64,000 nucleotides of DNA from Paraescarpia echinospica (lineage: Eukaryota > Annelida > Polychaeta > Sabellida > Siboglinidae), in NCBI GenBank assembly GCA_020002185.1, contig CM034533.1, positions 50,306,418 to 50,370,417 of the forward strand, read 5' to 3'. The notes under the pieces were generated by a model that saw only the letters and a program-made list of their open reading frames with translations, was not told the DNA's origin and made no database searches. Position 1 is the first letter of the stretch; each line of letters opens with the position of its first letter. The position numbers and the translations under genes were made by a program. Positions 49,930-62,319 of the stretch are shown in pieces.

Positions 49930-50222
49930 GTAAGAAAAATACTTCTAATACTATATTGATTACTACACGTGTTTCTTCTGCATATAGGTTGGGAAATAAA
50001 AACAATAACACCAATCGAGTATGTGTAACCTTAATGTTGAAGTGTCAGACTTGCAACCCTTGATAATCTGTCGACATTTGCTAAAACGTATTATCTGTTC
50101 TACGGCTACAGCCAACGATTGGTGATGATGACGATGATGGCGAAAGAAAATAGTGTACAAAGTAACCTATGTTCCAAGGTTCGAACAAAATGCCTGTATC
50201 TACACTAGTGTTTTTTTAACAG

Positions 50223-50315
50223 ATGCTACTGAATATTTCACGTGGAATGCAGGTACTAAGACACAATGTCTTGGCTATAAATATAGATACTACCTAAATG
50301 CCACAATGTGCATTG
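50223..50315 (+). pseudogene. P3 relic, stop-free, Cys20 lost
   Basis: No stop, but TGT at codon 20 is TAT, so only Cys17 and 31 remain. This suggests free decay. Donor dead. Confidence 0.65.
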
Positions 50316-50454
50316 AAAACAAATCATACACGTACTACTCTTTTGGATGCTATAACTGTTATTTATTAATATTATTATCAATGGAAGCAATAAACTAAAT
50401 TAACTTGTTTGGCACATTTTAAAGAAATTACAAACTCGATAATTGTTTTTTCAG

Positions 50455-50550
50455 CATGTGCTACTGAATGTACCGCGTGCACTGGAGGTACCAGTGCAGA
50501 GTGCTCCGCCTGCACGACCGGATACTACCTAGATACCACGACATGCACTG
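50455..50550 (+). CDS. Cys-rich module exon 84
   Basis: CAG acceptor, F3. A22T. Donor GTAACAAAAG. Relics B2 (CPTC), P2. Confidence 0.62.
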
Positions 50551-51068
50551 GTAACAAAAGTACTTCTAATACTATTTTGGTTACTACACGTGTTTCTTCT
50601 GCATATAGGTTGGGAAATGAAAACAACACAAAGCCTATATGTGTAACTTTGATGTTGATGTGTCCGACATGCCATGCATGATAATCTATGGAACCTATGG
50701 AAAACGACTGATCTGTTCTACTGCGCTTGCCAGCCAATGGTTATAATGATGATGTTGGTGAAAGTATGTAATATATAAATTAGCCTGTTTTTGAAGGTTT
50801 GAACCATATGTAAGTATCGAGACTTTTTTATTCAGCAGGTGGTACTAAATATTTCACGTCCAATGCAGGCGCTAAGACAAAATGTCCTGGCTGTTTGGAC
50901 AAATAATACCCAAATGCCACAACGCTTATTGGAAAAAATTATATTCCTAATGATCTTGGATGCTATAAGTGTTAATTATTAATGTTATCATCACTAAGAA
51001 ATTAAGTAAATGAAATTGTTTTGTACTTTTTAAAGAAATGACAAATTCGATAATTGGTTTTTTTTCAG

Positions 51069-51164
51069 CATGTGCTACTGAATGTACCGCGTGCACTGGA
51101 GGTACCAGTGCAGAGTGCTCCGCCTGCACGGCTGGATACTACCTAGATACCACTACGTGCACTG
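51069..51164 (+). CDS. Cys-rich module exon 85, donor lost
   Basis: CAG acceptor, F2 with an interrupted T tract (TTGGTTTTTTTTCAG). Protein as module 1 and frame intact, but the donor reads ATAAAA instead of GTAAAA (51165-51166). It is the only intact module without GT. The exon is probably skipped or spliced at a cryptic site; skipping would keep frame. Relics B2, P1. Confidence 0.5.
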
Positions 51165-51643
51165 ATAAAAAAATACTTCTAATACTATTTTGGTTTCTAC
51201 ACATTTTTCCTCTGCATATAGGTTGGGAAATGAAAACACAAAGCCTATATTTGTAACTTTGATGTTGAAGTGTCCGAAGTGCCATGCTTTATAATCAATG
51301 GACCCTATCGAAAGCGACTGATCTGTTCTACTGCTCTGGCCAGCGAATGGTGATAATGATGATGTTGGTGAAAGGATGTAATATATAAATTAGCCTGTTT
51401 TTATTTTTTCAGCAGTCGGTACTAAATGTTTCACGTGCAATGCAGGCGCTGAGACACAATGTCCTGGTTGTTTGGACAGTTAATACCCAAATGCCACAAC
51501 GCTTATTGGAAAAAATCCTATTCCTACTACTCGTTTGGATGCTATAAGTATTATTTATTTATGTTATCAATATAAGCAATTAACTAAATGAACTTGTTTT
51601 GCACTTTTTAAAGAAATGACAAATTTGATAATTGTTTTTTTAG

Positions 51644-51739
51644 CATGTGCTGCTGAATGTACCGCGTGCACTGGAGGTACCAGTGCAGAGTGCTCTGCCT
51701 GCACGGCCGGATACTACCTAGATACCACGACGTGCACTG
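51644..51739 (+). CDS. Cys-rich module exon 86
   Basis: TAG acceptor, F1. T4A. Donor GTAAAA. Relics B1, P3 (stop codon 9). Confidence 0.62.
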
Positions 51740-52264
51740 GTAAAAAAAATATTTCAAATACTATATTGATTACTACACGTGTTTCTTCTGCATGTAGGTT
51801 GGGAAATAAAAACAATAACACCAAGCGAGTATGTGTAACCTTAATGTTGAAGTGTCAGACTTGCAACCCTTGATAATCTGTCGACACTTGCGAAAACGTA
51901 TCATCTGTTCTACGGCTACAGCCAACGATTGGTGATGATGACGATGATGGCGAAAGAAAATAGTGTACAAAGTAACCTATTTTCCAAGGTTCGAACAAAA
52001 TGCCTGTATCTACACTAGTGTTTTTTTAACAGATGCTACTGAATATTTCACGTAGAATGCAGGTACTAAGACACAATGTCTTGGCTGTAAATTTAGATAC
52101 TACCTAAATGCCACAATGTGCATTGAAAACAAATCATACACCTATTACTCTTTTGGATGCTATAACTGTTATTTATTAAAATTATCATCAATGGAAGCAA
52201 TAAACTAAATGAACTTGTTTGGCATATTTTAAAGAAATTACAAACTCGATAATTGTTTTTTCAG

Positions 52265-52360
52265 CATGTGCTACTGAATGTACCTCTTGCACTGGAGGTA
52301 CCAGTGCAGAGTGCTCCGCCTGCACGACCGGATACTACCTAGATACCACGACATGCACTG
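52265..52360 (+). CDS. Cys-rich module exon 87
   Basis: CAG acceptor, F3. A8S, A22T. Donor GTAAG. Relics B1 (extra TAA), open P3. Confidence 0.62.
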
Positions 52361-52653
52361 GTAAGAAAAATACTTCTAATACTATATTGATTACTACATG
52401 TGTTTCTTCTGCATATAGGTTGGGAAATAAAAACAATAACACCAAGCGAGTATGTGTAACCTTAATGTTGAAGTGTTAAACTTGCAACCCTTGATAATCT
52501 GTCGACACTTGCAAAAACGTATCATCTGTTCTACGGCTACAGCCAACGATTGGTGATGATGACGATGATGGCGAAAGAAAATAGTGTACAAAGTAACCTA
52601 TGTTCCAAGGTTCGAACAAAATGCCTGTATCTACACTAGTGTTTTTTTAACAG

Positions 52654-52746
52654 ATGCTACTGAATATTTCACGTGGAATGCAGGTACTAAGACACAATGT
52701 CTTGGCTGTAAATATAGATACTACCTAAATGCCACAATGTGCATTG
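52654..52746 (+). pseudogene. P3 relic, stop-free copy
   Basis: Open frame with TGG at codon 9. Donor GAAAAC. Confidence 0.65.
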
Positions 52747-52885
52747 AAAACAAATCATACACCTATTACTCTTTTGGATGCTATAACTGTTATTTATTAA
52801 TATTATTATCAATGGAAGCAATAAACTAAATGAACTTGTTTGGCACATTTTACAGAAATTACACACTCGATAAATGTTTTTTCAG

Positions 52886-52981
52886 CATGTGCTACTGAAT
52901 GTACCGCGTGCACTGGAGGTACCAGTGCAGAGTGCTCTGCCTGCACGGCCGGATACTACCTAGATACCACGACGTGCACTG
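52886..52981 (+). CDS. Cys-rich module exon 88
   Basis: CAG acceptor, F3 (GATAAATG). Body as module 1 (GCC GGA, Ala22), unusual for F3. Donor GTAAC. Relics B1 (extra TAA), P3 (stop codon 9). Likely recombinant. Confidence 0.62.
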
Positions 52982-53506
52982 GTAACAAAAATACTTCTAA
53001 TACTATATTGATTACTACATGTGTTTCTTCTGCATATAGGTTGGGAAATAAAAACAATAACACCAAGCGAGTATGTGTAACCTTAATGTTGAAGTGTTAA
53101 ACTTGCAACCCTTGATAATCTGTCGACACTTGCGAAAACGTATCATCTGTTCTACGGCTACAGCCAACGATTGGTGATGATGACGATGATGGCGAAAGAA
53201 AATAGTGTACAAAGTAACCTATTTTCCAAGGTTCGAACAAAATGCCTGTATCTACACTAGTGTTTTTTTAACAGATGCTACTGAATATTTCACGTAGAAT
53301 GCAGGTACTAAGACACAATGTCTTGGCTCTAAATATAGATACTACCTAAATGCCACAATGTGCATTGAAAACAAATCATACACCTATTACTCTTTTGGAT
53401 GCTATAACTGTTATTTATTAATATTATCATCAATGGAAGCAATAAACTAAATGAACTTGTTTGGCACATTTTAAAGAAATTACAAACTCGATAATTGTTT
53501 TTTCAG

Positions 53507-53602
53507 CATGTGCTACTGAATGTACCTCTTGCACTGGAGGTACCAGTGCAGAGTGCTCCGCCTGCACGACCGGATACTACCTAGATACCACGACATGCAC
53601 TG
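53507..53602 (+). CDS. Cys-rich module exon 89
   Basis: CAG acceptor, F3. A8S, A22T. Donor GTAAG. Relics B2, P3-delta. First unit of the 1,760 bp block. Confidence 0.62.
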
Positions 53603-53884
53603 GTAAGAAAAATACTTCTAATACTATTTTGGTTACTACACGTATTTCTTCTGCATATAGGTTGGGAAATGAAAACAACACAAAGCCTAGATGTGTAACT
53701 TTGGTGTTGATGTGTCAGACATGCCATGCATGATAATCTATGGACCCTATCGAAAACGACTGATCTGTTCTACGGCTCTGGCCAGCGATTGGTGATAATG
53801 ACGATGATGGCGAAAGAAAATAGTGTACAAAGTAACCTATTTTCCAAGGTTCGAACAAAATGCCTGTATGTGTGTTTTTAACAG

Positions 53885-53940
53885 ATGCTACTGAATATTT
53901 AACGTGGAATGCAGGTACCTAAATACCACAATGTGCATTG
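53885..53940 (+). pseudogene. P3-delta relic exon
   Basis: P3 with the middle removed: GCAGGTACC joins directly to TAAATACC, losing Cys17 and 20. It follows a B2 relic whose 3' side switches to P3-type intron, with a shortened acceptor region. Codon 8 region reads AACG here and in 61559-61614 only. Confidence 0.7.
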
Positions 53941-54070
53941 AAAACAAATCATACACCTATTACTCTTTTGGAAGCTATAACTGTTATTTATTAGTATTAT
54001 CATCAATGGAAGCAATGAACTTGTTTGGCACATTTTAAAGAAATTACAAACTCGATAATTGTTTTTTTAG

Positions 54071-54166
54071 CATGTGCTACTGAATGTACCGCGTGCACTG
54101 GAGGTACCAGTGCAGAGTGTTCCGCCTGCACGGCTGGATACTACATAGATACCACTACGTGCACTG
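54071..54166 (+). CDS. Cys-rich module exon 90
   Basis: TAG acceptor; F3 sequence ending in an F1-like TTTTTAG. L26I. Donor GTAAAA. Relics B2, P1. Confidence 0.62.
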
Positions 54167-54645
54167 GTAAAAAAAATACTTCTAATACTATTTTGGTTTC
54201 TACATATTTTTCCTGTGCATATAGGTTGGGAAATGAAAACACAAAGCCTATATGTGTAACTTTGATGTTGAAGTGTCCGAAGTGCCATGCTTTATAATCA
54301 ATGGACCCTATCGAAAACGACAGATCTGTTCTACTGCTCTGGCCAGCGAATGGTGATAATGATGATGTTGGTGAAAGGATGTAATATATCAATTAGCCTG
54401 TTTTTATTTGTTCAGCAGTTGGTACTAAATGTTTCACGTGCAATGCAGGCGCTAAGACACAATGTCCTGGTTGTTTGGACAGTTAATACCCAAATGCCAC
54501 AACGCTTGTTGGAAAAATCCTATTCCTACTACTCGTTTGGATGCTATAAGTATTATTTATTTATGTTATCAATGTAAGCAATTAACTAAATGAACTTGTT
54601 TTGCACTTCTTAAAGAAATGACAAATTTTACAATTGTTTTTTTAG

Positions 54646-54741
54646 CATGTGCTACTGAATGTACCGCGTGCACTGGAGGTACCAGTGCAGAGTGCTCTGC
54701 CTGCACGGCCGGATACTACCTAGATACCACGACGTGCACTG
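54646..54741 (+). CDS. Cys-rich module exon 91
   Basis: TAG acceptor, F1. As module 1. Donor GTAAC. Relics B1, P3 (stop codon 9). Confidence 0.62.
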
Positions 54742-55266
54742 GTAACAAAAATACTTCAAATACTATATTGATTACTACACGTGTTTCTTCTGCATATAGG
54801 TTGGGAATTAAAAACAATAACACCAAGCGAGTATGTGTAACCTTAATGTTGAAGTGTCAGACTTGCAACCCTTGATAATCTGTCGACACTTGCGAAAACG
54901 TATCATCTGTTTTACGGCTACAGCCAACGATTGGTGATGATGACGATGATGGCGAAAGAAAATAGTGTACAAAGTAACCTATTTTCCAAGGTTCGAACAA
55001 AATGCCTGTATCTACACTAGTGTTTTTTTAACAGATGCTACTGAATATTTCACGTAGAATGCAGGTACTAAGACACAATGTCTTGGCTGTAAATATAGAT
55101 ACTACCTAAATGCCACAATGTGCATTGAAAACAAATCATACACCTATTACTCTTTTGGATGCTATAACTGTTATTTATTAATATTATCATCAATGGAAGC
55201 AATAAACTAAATGAACTTGTTTGGCACATTTTAAAGAAATTACAAACTCGATAATTGTTTTTTCAG

Positions 55267-55362
55267 CATGTGCTACTGAATGTACCTCTTGTACTGGAGG
55301 TACTAGTGCAGAGTGCTCCGCCTGCACGACCGGATACTACCTAGATACCACGACATGCACTG
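55267..55362 (+). CDS. Cys-rich module exon 92
   Basis: CAG acceptor, F3. A8S, A22T, with synonymous GGT ACT at 12-13. Donor GTAAG. Relics B2, P3-delta. Confidence 0.62.
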
Positions 55363-55644
55363 GTAAGAAAAATACTTCTAATACTATTTTGGTTACTACA
55401 CGTATTTCTTCTGCATATAGGTTGGGAAATGAAAACAACACAAAGCCTAGATGTGTAACTTTGGTGTTGATGTGTCAGACATGCCATGCATGATAATCTA
55501 TGGACCCTATCGAAAACGACTGATCTGTTCTACGGCTCTGGCCAGCGATTGGTGATAATGACGATGATGGCGAAAGAAAATAGTGTACAAAGTAACCTAT
55601 TTTCCAAGGTTCGAACAAAATGCCTGTATGTGTGTTTTTAACAG

Positions 55645-55700
55645 ATGCTACTGAATATTTCACGTGGAATGCAGGTACCTAAATACCACAATGTGCATTG
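55645..55700 (+). pseudogene. P3-delta relic exon
   Basis: Same deletion end points as 53885-53940, with CACG retained. Confidence 0.7.
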
Positions 55701-55830
55701 AAAACAAATCATACACCTATTACTATTTTGGAAGCTATAACTGTTATTTATTAATATTATCATCAATGGAAGCAATGAACTTGTTTGGCACATTTTAAAG
55801 AAATTACAAACTCGATAATTGTTTTTTTAG

Positions 55831-55926
55831 CATGTGCTACTGAATGTACCGCGTGCACTGGAGGTACCAGTGCAGAGTGTTCCGCCTGCACGGCTGGATA
55901 CTACATAGATACCACTACGTGCACTG
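55831..55926 (+). CDS. Cys-rich module exon 93
   Basis: TAG acceptor, F3/F1 hybrid. L26I. Donor GTAAAA. Relics B2, P1. Copy of exon 90 at +1,760. Confidence 0.62.
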
Positions 55927-56405
55927 GTAAAAAAAATACTTCTAATACTATTTTGGTTTCTACAAATTTTTCCTGTGCATATAGGTTGGGAAATGAAAAC
56001 ACAAAGCCTATATGTGTAATTTTGATGTTGAAGTGTCCGAAGTGCCATGCTTTATAATCAATGGACCCTATCGAAAACGACTGATCTGTTCTACTGCTCT
56101 GGCCAGCGAATGGTGATAATGATGATGTTGGTGAAAGGATGTAATATATCAATTAGCCTGTTTTTATTTTTTCAGCAGTTGGTACTAAATGTTTCACGTG
56201 CAATGCAGGCGCTAAGACACAATGTCCTGGTTGTTTGGACAGTTAATACCCAAATGCCACAACGCTTGTTGGAAAAATCCTATTCCTACTACTCGTTTGG
56301 ATGCTATAAGTATTATTTATTTATGTTATCAATGTAAGCAATTAACTAAATGAACTTGTTTTGCACTTTTTAAAGAAATGACAAATTTTACAATTGTTTT
56401 TTTAG

Positions 56406-56501
56406 CATGTGCTACTGAATGTACCGCGTGCACTGGAGGTACCAGTGCAGAGTGCTCTGCCTGCACGGCCGGATACTACCTAGATACCACGACGTGCACT
56501 G
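56406..56501 (+). CDS. Cys-rich module exon 94
   Basis: TAG acceptor, F1. As module 1. Donor GTAAC. Relics B1, P3 (stop codon 9). Confidence 0.62.
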
Positions 56502-57026
56502 GTAACAAAAATACTTCAAATACTATATTGATTACTACACGTGTTTCTTCTGCATATAGGTTGGGAAATAAAAACAATAACACCAAGCGAGTATGTGTAA
56601 CCTTAATGTTGAAGTGTCAGACTTGCAACCCTTGATAATCTGTCGACACTTGCGAAAACGTATCATCTGTTCTACGGCTACAGCCAACGATTGGTGATGA
56701 TGACGATGATGGCGAAAGAAAATAGTGTACAAAGTAACCTATTTTCCAAGGTTCGAACAAAATGCCTGTATCTACACTAGTGTTTTTTTAACAGATGCTA
56801 CTGAATATTTCACGTAGAATGCAGGTACTAAGACACAATGTCTTGGCTGTAAATATAGATACTACCTAAATGCCACAATGTGCATTGAAAACAAATCAAA
56901 CACCTATTACTCTTTTGGATGCTATAACTGTTATTTATTAATATTATCATCAATGGAAGCAATAAACTAAATGAACTTGTTTGGCACATTTTAAAGAAAT
57001 TACAAACTCGGTAATTATTTTTTCAG

Positions 57027-57122
57027 CATGTGCTACTGAATGTATCTCTTGCACTGGAGGTACCAGTGCAGAGTGCTCCGCCTGCACGACCGGATACTAC
57101 CTAGATACCACGACATGCCCTG
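57027..57122 (+). CDS. Cys-rich module exon 95
   Basis: CAG acceptor, F3 with CGGTAATTA variant. T7I, A8S, A22T, T32P; T7I and T32P are shared only with exon 105. Donor GTAAG. Relics B2 and a P1/P2 chimera. Confidence 0.62.
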
Positions 57123-57379
57123 GTAAGAAAAATACTTCTAATACTATTTTGGTTACTACACGTATTTCTTCTGCATATAGGTTGGAAAATGAAAACAACA
57201 CAAAGCCTATATGTGTAACTTTGGTGTTGATGTGTCATACATGCCATGCATGGTAATCTATGGACCCTATCGAAAACGACTGAACTGTTCTACTGCTCTG
57301 GCCAGCGAATGGTGATAATGATGATGTTGGTGAAAGGATGTAATATATAAATTAGCCTGTTTTTATTTTTTCAGCAGTT

Positions 57380-57475
57380 GGTACTAAATGTTTCACGTGC
57401 AATGCAGGCGCTGAGACACAATGTCCTGGTTGTTTGGACAAATAATACCCAAATGCCACAACGCTTATTGGAAAA
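57380..57475 (+). pseudogene. P1/P2 chimeric relic exon
   Basis: Begins as P1 (TTTTTTCAG, AAATGTTTC, GGTTGTTTGGAC) and turns into P2 at GACAAATAATACC, continuing with the P2 downstream flank. The switch lies at about 57425-57445. Confidence 0.65.
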
Positions 57476-57609
57476 AATTATATTCCTAATAATCTTGGAT
57501 GCTATAAGTGTTAATTATTAATGTTATCATCAGTGTAAGAAATTAAGTAAATGAAATTGTTTTGTACTTTTTAAAGAAATGACAAATTCGATAATTGTTT
57601 TTTTTTCAG

Positions 57610-57705
57610 CATGTGCTACTGAATGTACCGCGTGCACTGGAGGTACCAGTGCAGAGTGCTCCGCCTGCACGGCTGGATACTACCTAGATACCACTACGTG
57701 CACTG
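57610..57705 (+). CDS. Cys-rich module exon 96
   Basis: CAG acceptor, F2. As module 1. Donor GTAAC. Relics B2, P1. Confidence 0.62.
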
Positions 57706-58185
57706 GTAACAAAAATACTTCTAATACTATTTTGGTTTCTACACATTTTTCCTGTGCATATAGGTTGGGAAATGAAAACACAAAGCCTATATGTGTAACT
57801 TTGATGTTGAAGTGTCCGAAGTGCCATGCTTTATAATCAATGGACCCTATCGAAAACGACTGATCTGTTCTACTGCTCTGGCCAGCGAATGGTGATAATG
57901 ATGATGTTGGTGAAAGGATGTAATATATCAATTAGCCTGTTTTTATTTTTTCAGCAGTTGGTACTAAATGTTTCACGTGCAATGCAGGCGCTAAGACACA
58001 ATGTCCTGGTTGTTTGGACAGTTAATACCCAAATGCCACAACGCTTGTTGGAAAAAATCCTATTCCTACTACTCGTTTGGATGCTATAAGTATTATTTAT
58101 TTATGATATCAATGTAAGCAATTAACTAAATGAACTTGTTTTGCACTTTTTAAAGAAATGACAAATTTTACAATTGTTTTTTTAG

Positions 58186-58281
58186 CATGTGCTACTGAAT
58201 GTACCGCGTGCACTGGAGGTACCAGTGCAGAGTGCTCTGCCTGCACGGCCGGATACTACCTAGATACCACGACGTGCACTG
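58186..58281 (+). CDS. Cys-rich module exon 97
   Basis: TAG acceptor, F1. As module 1. Donor GTAAC. Relics B1, P3 (stop codon 9) followed by the TTGAATTCTATAAC change also seen after exon 39. Confidence 0.62.
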
Positions 58282-58806
58282 GTAACAAAAATACTTCAAA
58301 TACTATATTGATTACTACACGTGTTTCTTCTGCATATAGGTTGGGAAATAAAAACAATAACACCAAGCGAGTATGTGTAACCTTAATGTTGAAGTGTCAG
58401 ACTTGCAACCCTTGATAATCTGTCGACACTTGCGAAAACGTATCATCTGTTCTACGGCTACAGCCAACGATTGGTGATGATGACGATGATGGCGAAAGAA
58501 AATAGTGTACAAAGTAACCTATTTTCCAAGGTTCGAACAAAATGCCTGTATCTACAATAGTGTTTTTTTAACAGATGCTACTGAATATTTCACGTAGAAT
58601 GCAGGTACTAAGACACAATGTCTTGGCTGTAAATATAGATACTACCTAAATGCCACAATGTGCATTGAAAACAAATCATACACCTATTACTCTTTTGAAT
58701 TCTATAACTGTTATTTATTAATATTATCAACAATGGAAGCAATAAACTAAATGAACTTGTTTGGCACATTTTAAAGAAATTACAAACTCGATAATTGTTT
58801 TTTCAG

Positions 58807-58902
58807 CATGTGCTACTGAATGTACCTCTTGTACTGGAGGTGCTAGTGCAGAGTGCTCCGCCTGCACGACCGGATACTACCTAGATACCACGACATGCAC
58901 TG
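58807..58902 (+). CDS. Cys-rich module exon 98
   Basis: CAG acceptor, F3. A8S, T13A (unique), A22T. Donor GTAAG. A TGA (AGGTTGTGA) appears in the intron, not in the exon. Relics B2, P3-delta. Confidence 0.62.
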
Positions 58903-59184
58903 GTAAGAAAAATACTTCTAATACTATTTTGGTTACTACACGTATTTCTTCTGCATATAGGTTGTGAAATGAAAACAACACAAAGCCTATATGTGTAACT
59001 TTGGTGTTGATGTGTCAGACATGCCATGCATGATAATCTATGGACCCTATCGAAAACGACTGATCTGTTCTACGGCTCTGGCCAGCGATTGGTGATAATG
59101 ACGATGATGGCGAAAGAAAATAGTGTACAAAGTAACCTATTTTCCAAGGTTCGAACAAAATGCCTGTATGTGTGTTTTTAACAG

Positions 59185-59240
59185 ATGCTACTGAATATTT
59201 CACGTGGAATGCAGGTACCTAAATACCACAATGTGCATTG
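59185..59240 (+). pseudogene. P3-delta relic exon
   Basis: Same deletion; matches 55645-55700, including TACTATTTTGG just downstream. Confidence 0.7.
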
Positions 59241-59370
59241 AAAACAAATCATACACCTATTACTATTTTGGAAGCTATAACTGTTATTTATTAATATTAT
59301 CATCAATGGAAGCAATGAACTTGTTTGGCACATTTTAAAGAAATTACAAACTCGATAATTGTTTTTTTAG

Positions 59371-59466
59371 CATGTGCTACTGAATGTACCGCGTGCACTG
59401 GAGGTACCAGTGCAGAGTGCTCCGCCTGCACGACCGGATACTACCTAGATACCACGACATGCACTG
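59371..59466 (+). CDS. Cys-rich module exon 99
   Basis: TAG acceptor, F3/F1 hybrid as exons 90 and 93. A22T. Donor GTAAC. Relics B2, P2. Confidence 0.62.
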
Positions 59467-59985
59467 GTAACAAAAATACTTCTAATACTATATTGATTAC
59501 TACACGTGTTTCTTCTGCATATAGGTTGGGAAATGAAAACAACACAAAGCCTATATGTGTAACTTTGATGTTGATGTGTCAGACATGCCATGCATGATAA
59601 TCTATGGAACCTATGGAAAACGACTGATCTGTTCTACTGCGTTTGCCAGCCAATGGTTATAATGACGATGTTGGTGAAAGTATGTAATATATAAATTAGC
59701 CTGTTTTTGAAGGTTTGAACCATATGTAAGTATCGAGACTTGTTTATTCAGCAGGTGGTACTAAATATTTCACGTCCAATGCAGGCGCTAAGACAAAATG
59801 TCCTGGCTGTTTGGACAAATAATACCCAAATGCCACAACGCTTATTGGAAAAAATTATATTCCTAATGATCTTGGATGCTATAAGTGTTAATTATTAATG
59901 TTATCATCACTGTAAGAAATTAAGTAAATGAAATTGTTTTGTACTTTTTAAAGAAATGACAAATTCGATAATTGTTTTTTTTCAG

Positions 59986-60081
59986 CATGTGCTACTGAAT
60001 GTACCGCGTGCACTGGAGGTACCAGTGCAGAGTGCTCCGCCTGCACGGCTGGATACTACCTAGATACCACTACGTGCACTG
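59986..60081 (+). CDS. Cys-rich module exon 100
   Basis: CAG acceptor, F2 with T tract short by one or two. As module 1. Donor GTAAC. Relics B2, P1. Confidence 0.62.
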
Positions 60082-60560
60082 GTAACAAAAATACTTCTAA
60101 TACTATTTTGGTTTCTACACATTTTTCCTGTGCATATAGGTTGGGAAATGAAAACACAAAGCCTATATGTGTAACTTTGATGTTGAAGTGCCCGAATTGC
60201 CATGCTTTATAATCAATGGACCCTATCGAAAACGACTGATCTGTTCTACTGCTCTGGCCAGCGAATGGTGATAATGATGATGTTGGTGAAAGGATGTAAT
60301 ATATCAATTAGCCTGTTTTAATTTTTTCAGCAGTTGGTACTAAATGTTTCACGTGCAATGCAGGCGCTAAGACACAATGTCCTGGTTGTTTGGACAGTTA
60401 ATACCAAAATGCCACAACGCTTGTTGGACAAAATCCTGTTCCTACTACTCGTTTGGATGCTATAAGTATTATTTATTTATGTTATCAATGTAAGCAATTA
60501 ACTAAATGAACTTGTTTTGCACTTTTTAAAGAAATGACAAATTTGATAATTGTTTTTTAG

Positions 60561-60656
60561 CATGTGCTACTGAATGTACCGCGTGCACTGGAGGTACCAG
60601 TGCAGAGTGCTCTGCCTGCACGGCCGGATACTACCTAGATACCACGACGTGCACTG
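60561..60656 (+). CDS. Cys-rich module exon 101
   Basis: TAG acceptor, F1 of the short-tract GATAATTG form normally linked to T21S exons, but the body is as module 1. Donor GTAAC. Relics B1, P3 (stop codon 9). Confidence 0.62.
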
Positions 60657-61180
60657 GTAACAAAAATACTTCAAATACTATATTGATTAATACACGTGTT
60701 TCTTCTGCATATAGGTTGGGAAATAAAAACAATAACACCAAGCGAGTATGTGTAACCTTAATGTTGAAGTGTCAGACTTGCAACCCTTGATAATCTGTCG
60801 ACACTTGCGAAAACGTATCATCTGTTCTACGGCTACAGCCAACGATTGGTGATGATGACGATGATGGCGAAAGAAAATAGTGTACAAAGTAACCTATTTT
60901 CCAAGGTTCGAACAAAATGCCTGTATCTAAACTAGTGTTTTTTAACAGATGCTACTGAATATTTCACGTAGAATGCAGGTACTAAGACACAATGTATTGG
61001 CTGTAAATATAGATATTACCTAAATGCCACAATGTGCATTGAAAACAAATCATACACCTATTACTCTTTTGGATGCTATAACTGTTATTTATTAATATTA
61101 TTATCAATGGAAGCAATAAACTAAATGAACTTGTTTGGCACATTTTAAAGAAATTACAAACTCGATAATTGTTTTTTCAG

Positions 61181-61276
61181 CATGTGCTACTGAATGTACC
61201 TCTTGCACTGGAGGTACCAGTGCAGAGTGCTCCGCCTGCACGACCGGATACTACCTAGATACCACGACATGCACTG
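61181..61276 (+). CDS. Cys-rich module exon 102
   Basis: CAG acceptor, F3. A8S, A22T. Donor GTAAG. Relics B2, P3-delta. Copy of exon 89 at +7,674. Confidence 0.62.
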
Positions 61277-61558
61277 GTAAGAAAAATACTTCTAATACTA
61301 TTTTGGTTACTACACGTATTTCTTCTGCATATAGGTTGGGAAATGAAAACAACACAAAGCCTAGATGTGTAACTTTGGTGTTGATGTGTCAGACATGCCA
61401 TGCATGATAATCTATGGACCCTATCGAAAACGACTGATCTGTTCTACGGCTCTGGCCAGCGATTGGTGATAATGACGATGATGGCGAAAGAAAATAGTGT
61501 ACAAAGTAACCTATTTTCCAAGGTTCGAACAAAATGCCTGTATGTGTGTTTTTAACAG

Positions 61559-61614
61559 ATGCTACTGAATATTTAACGTGGAATGCAGGTACCTAAATAC
61601 CACAATGTGCATTG
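61559..61614 (+). pseudogene. P3-delta relic exon
   Basis: Same deletion with the AACG variant, so it is the copy of 53885-53940 at +7,674. Confidence 0.7.
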
Positions 61615-61744
61615 AAAACAAATCATACACCTATTACTCTTTTGGAAGCTATAACTGTTATTTATTAGTATTATCATCAATGGAAGCAATGAACTTGTTT
61701 GGCACATTTTAAAGAAATTACAAACTCGATAATTGTTTTTTTAG

Positions 61745-61840
61745 CATGTGCTACTGAATGTACCGCGTGCACTGGAGGTACCAGTGCAGAGTGTTCCGCC
61801 TGCACGGCTGGATACTACATAGATACCACTACGTGCACTG
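61745..61840 (+). CDS. Cys-rich module exon 103
   Basis: TAG acceptor, F3/F1 hybrid. L26I. Donor GTAAAA. Relics B2, P1. Copy of exon 90. Confidence 0.62.
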
Positions 61841-62319
61841 GTAAAAAAAATACTTCTAATACTATTTTGGTTTCTACATATTTTTCCTGTGCATATAGGT
61901 TGGGAAATGAAAACACAAAGCCTATATGTGTAACTTTGATGTTGAAGTGTCCGAAGTGCCATGCTTTATAATCAATGGACCCTATCGAAAACGACAGATC
62001 TGTTCTACTGCTCTGGCCAGCGAATGGTGATAATGATGATGTTGGTGAAAGGATGTAATATATCAATTAGCCTGTTTTTATTTGTTCAGCAGTTGGTACT
62101 AAATGTTTCACGTGCAATGCAGGCGCTAAGACACAATGTCCTGGTTGTTTGGACAGTTAATACCCAAATGCCACAACGCTTGTTGGAAAAATCCTATTCC
62201 TACTACTCGTTTGGATGCTATAAGTATTATTTATTTATGTTATCAATGTAAGCAATTAACTAAATGAACTTGTTTTGCACTTTTTAAAGAAATGACAAAT
62301 TTTACAATTGTTTTTTTAG

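Larger units (their letters stand above)
53507..57026 (+). repeat. 1,760 bp three-exon block in tandem
   Basis: Units of 564, 575 and 621 bp (P3-delta, P1, P3) occur twice, giving exons 89-91 and 92-94. They carry the L26I exon and the hybrid TAG flank. A third copy lies at 61181-62940. Confidence 0.85.
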
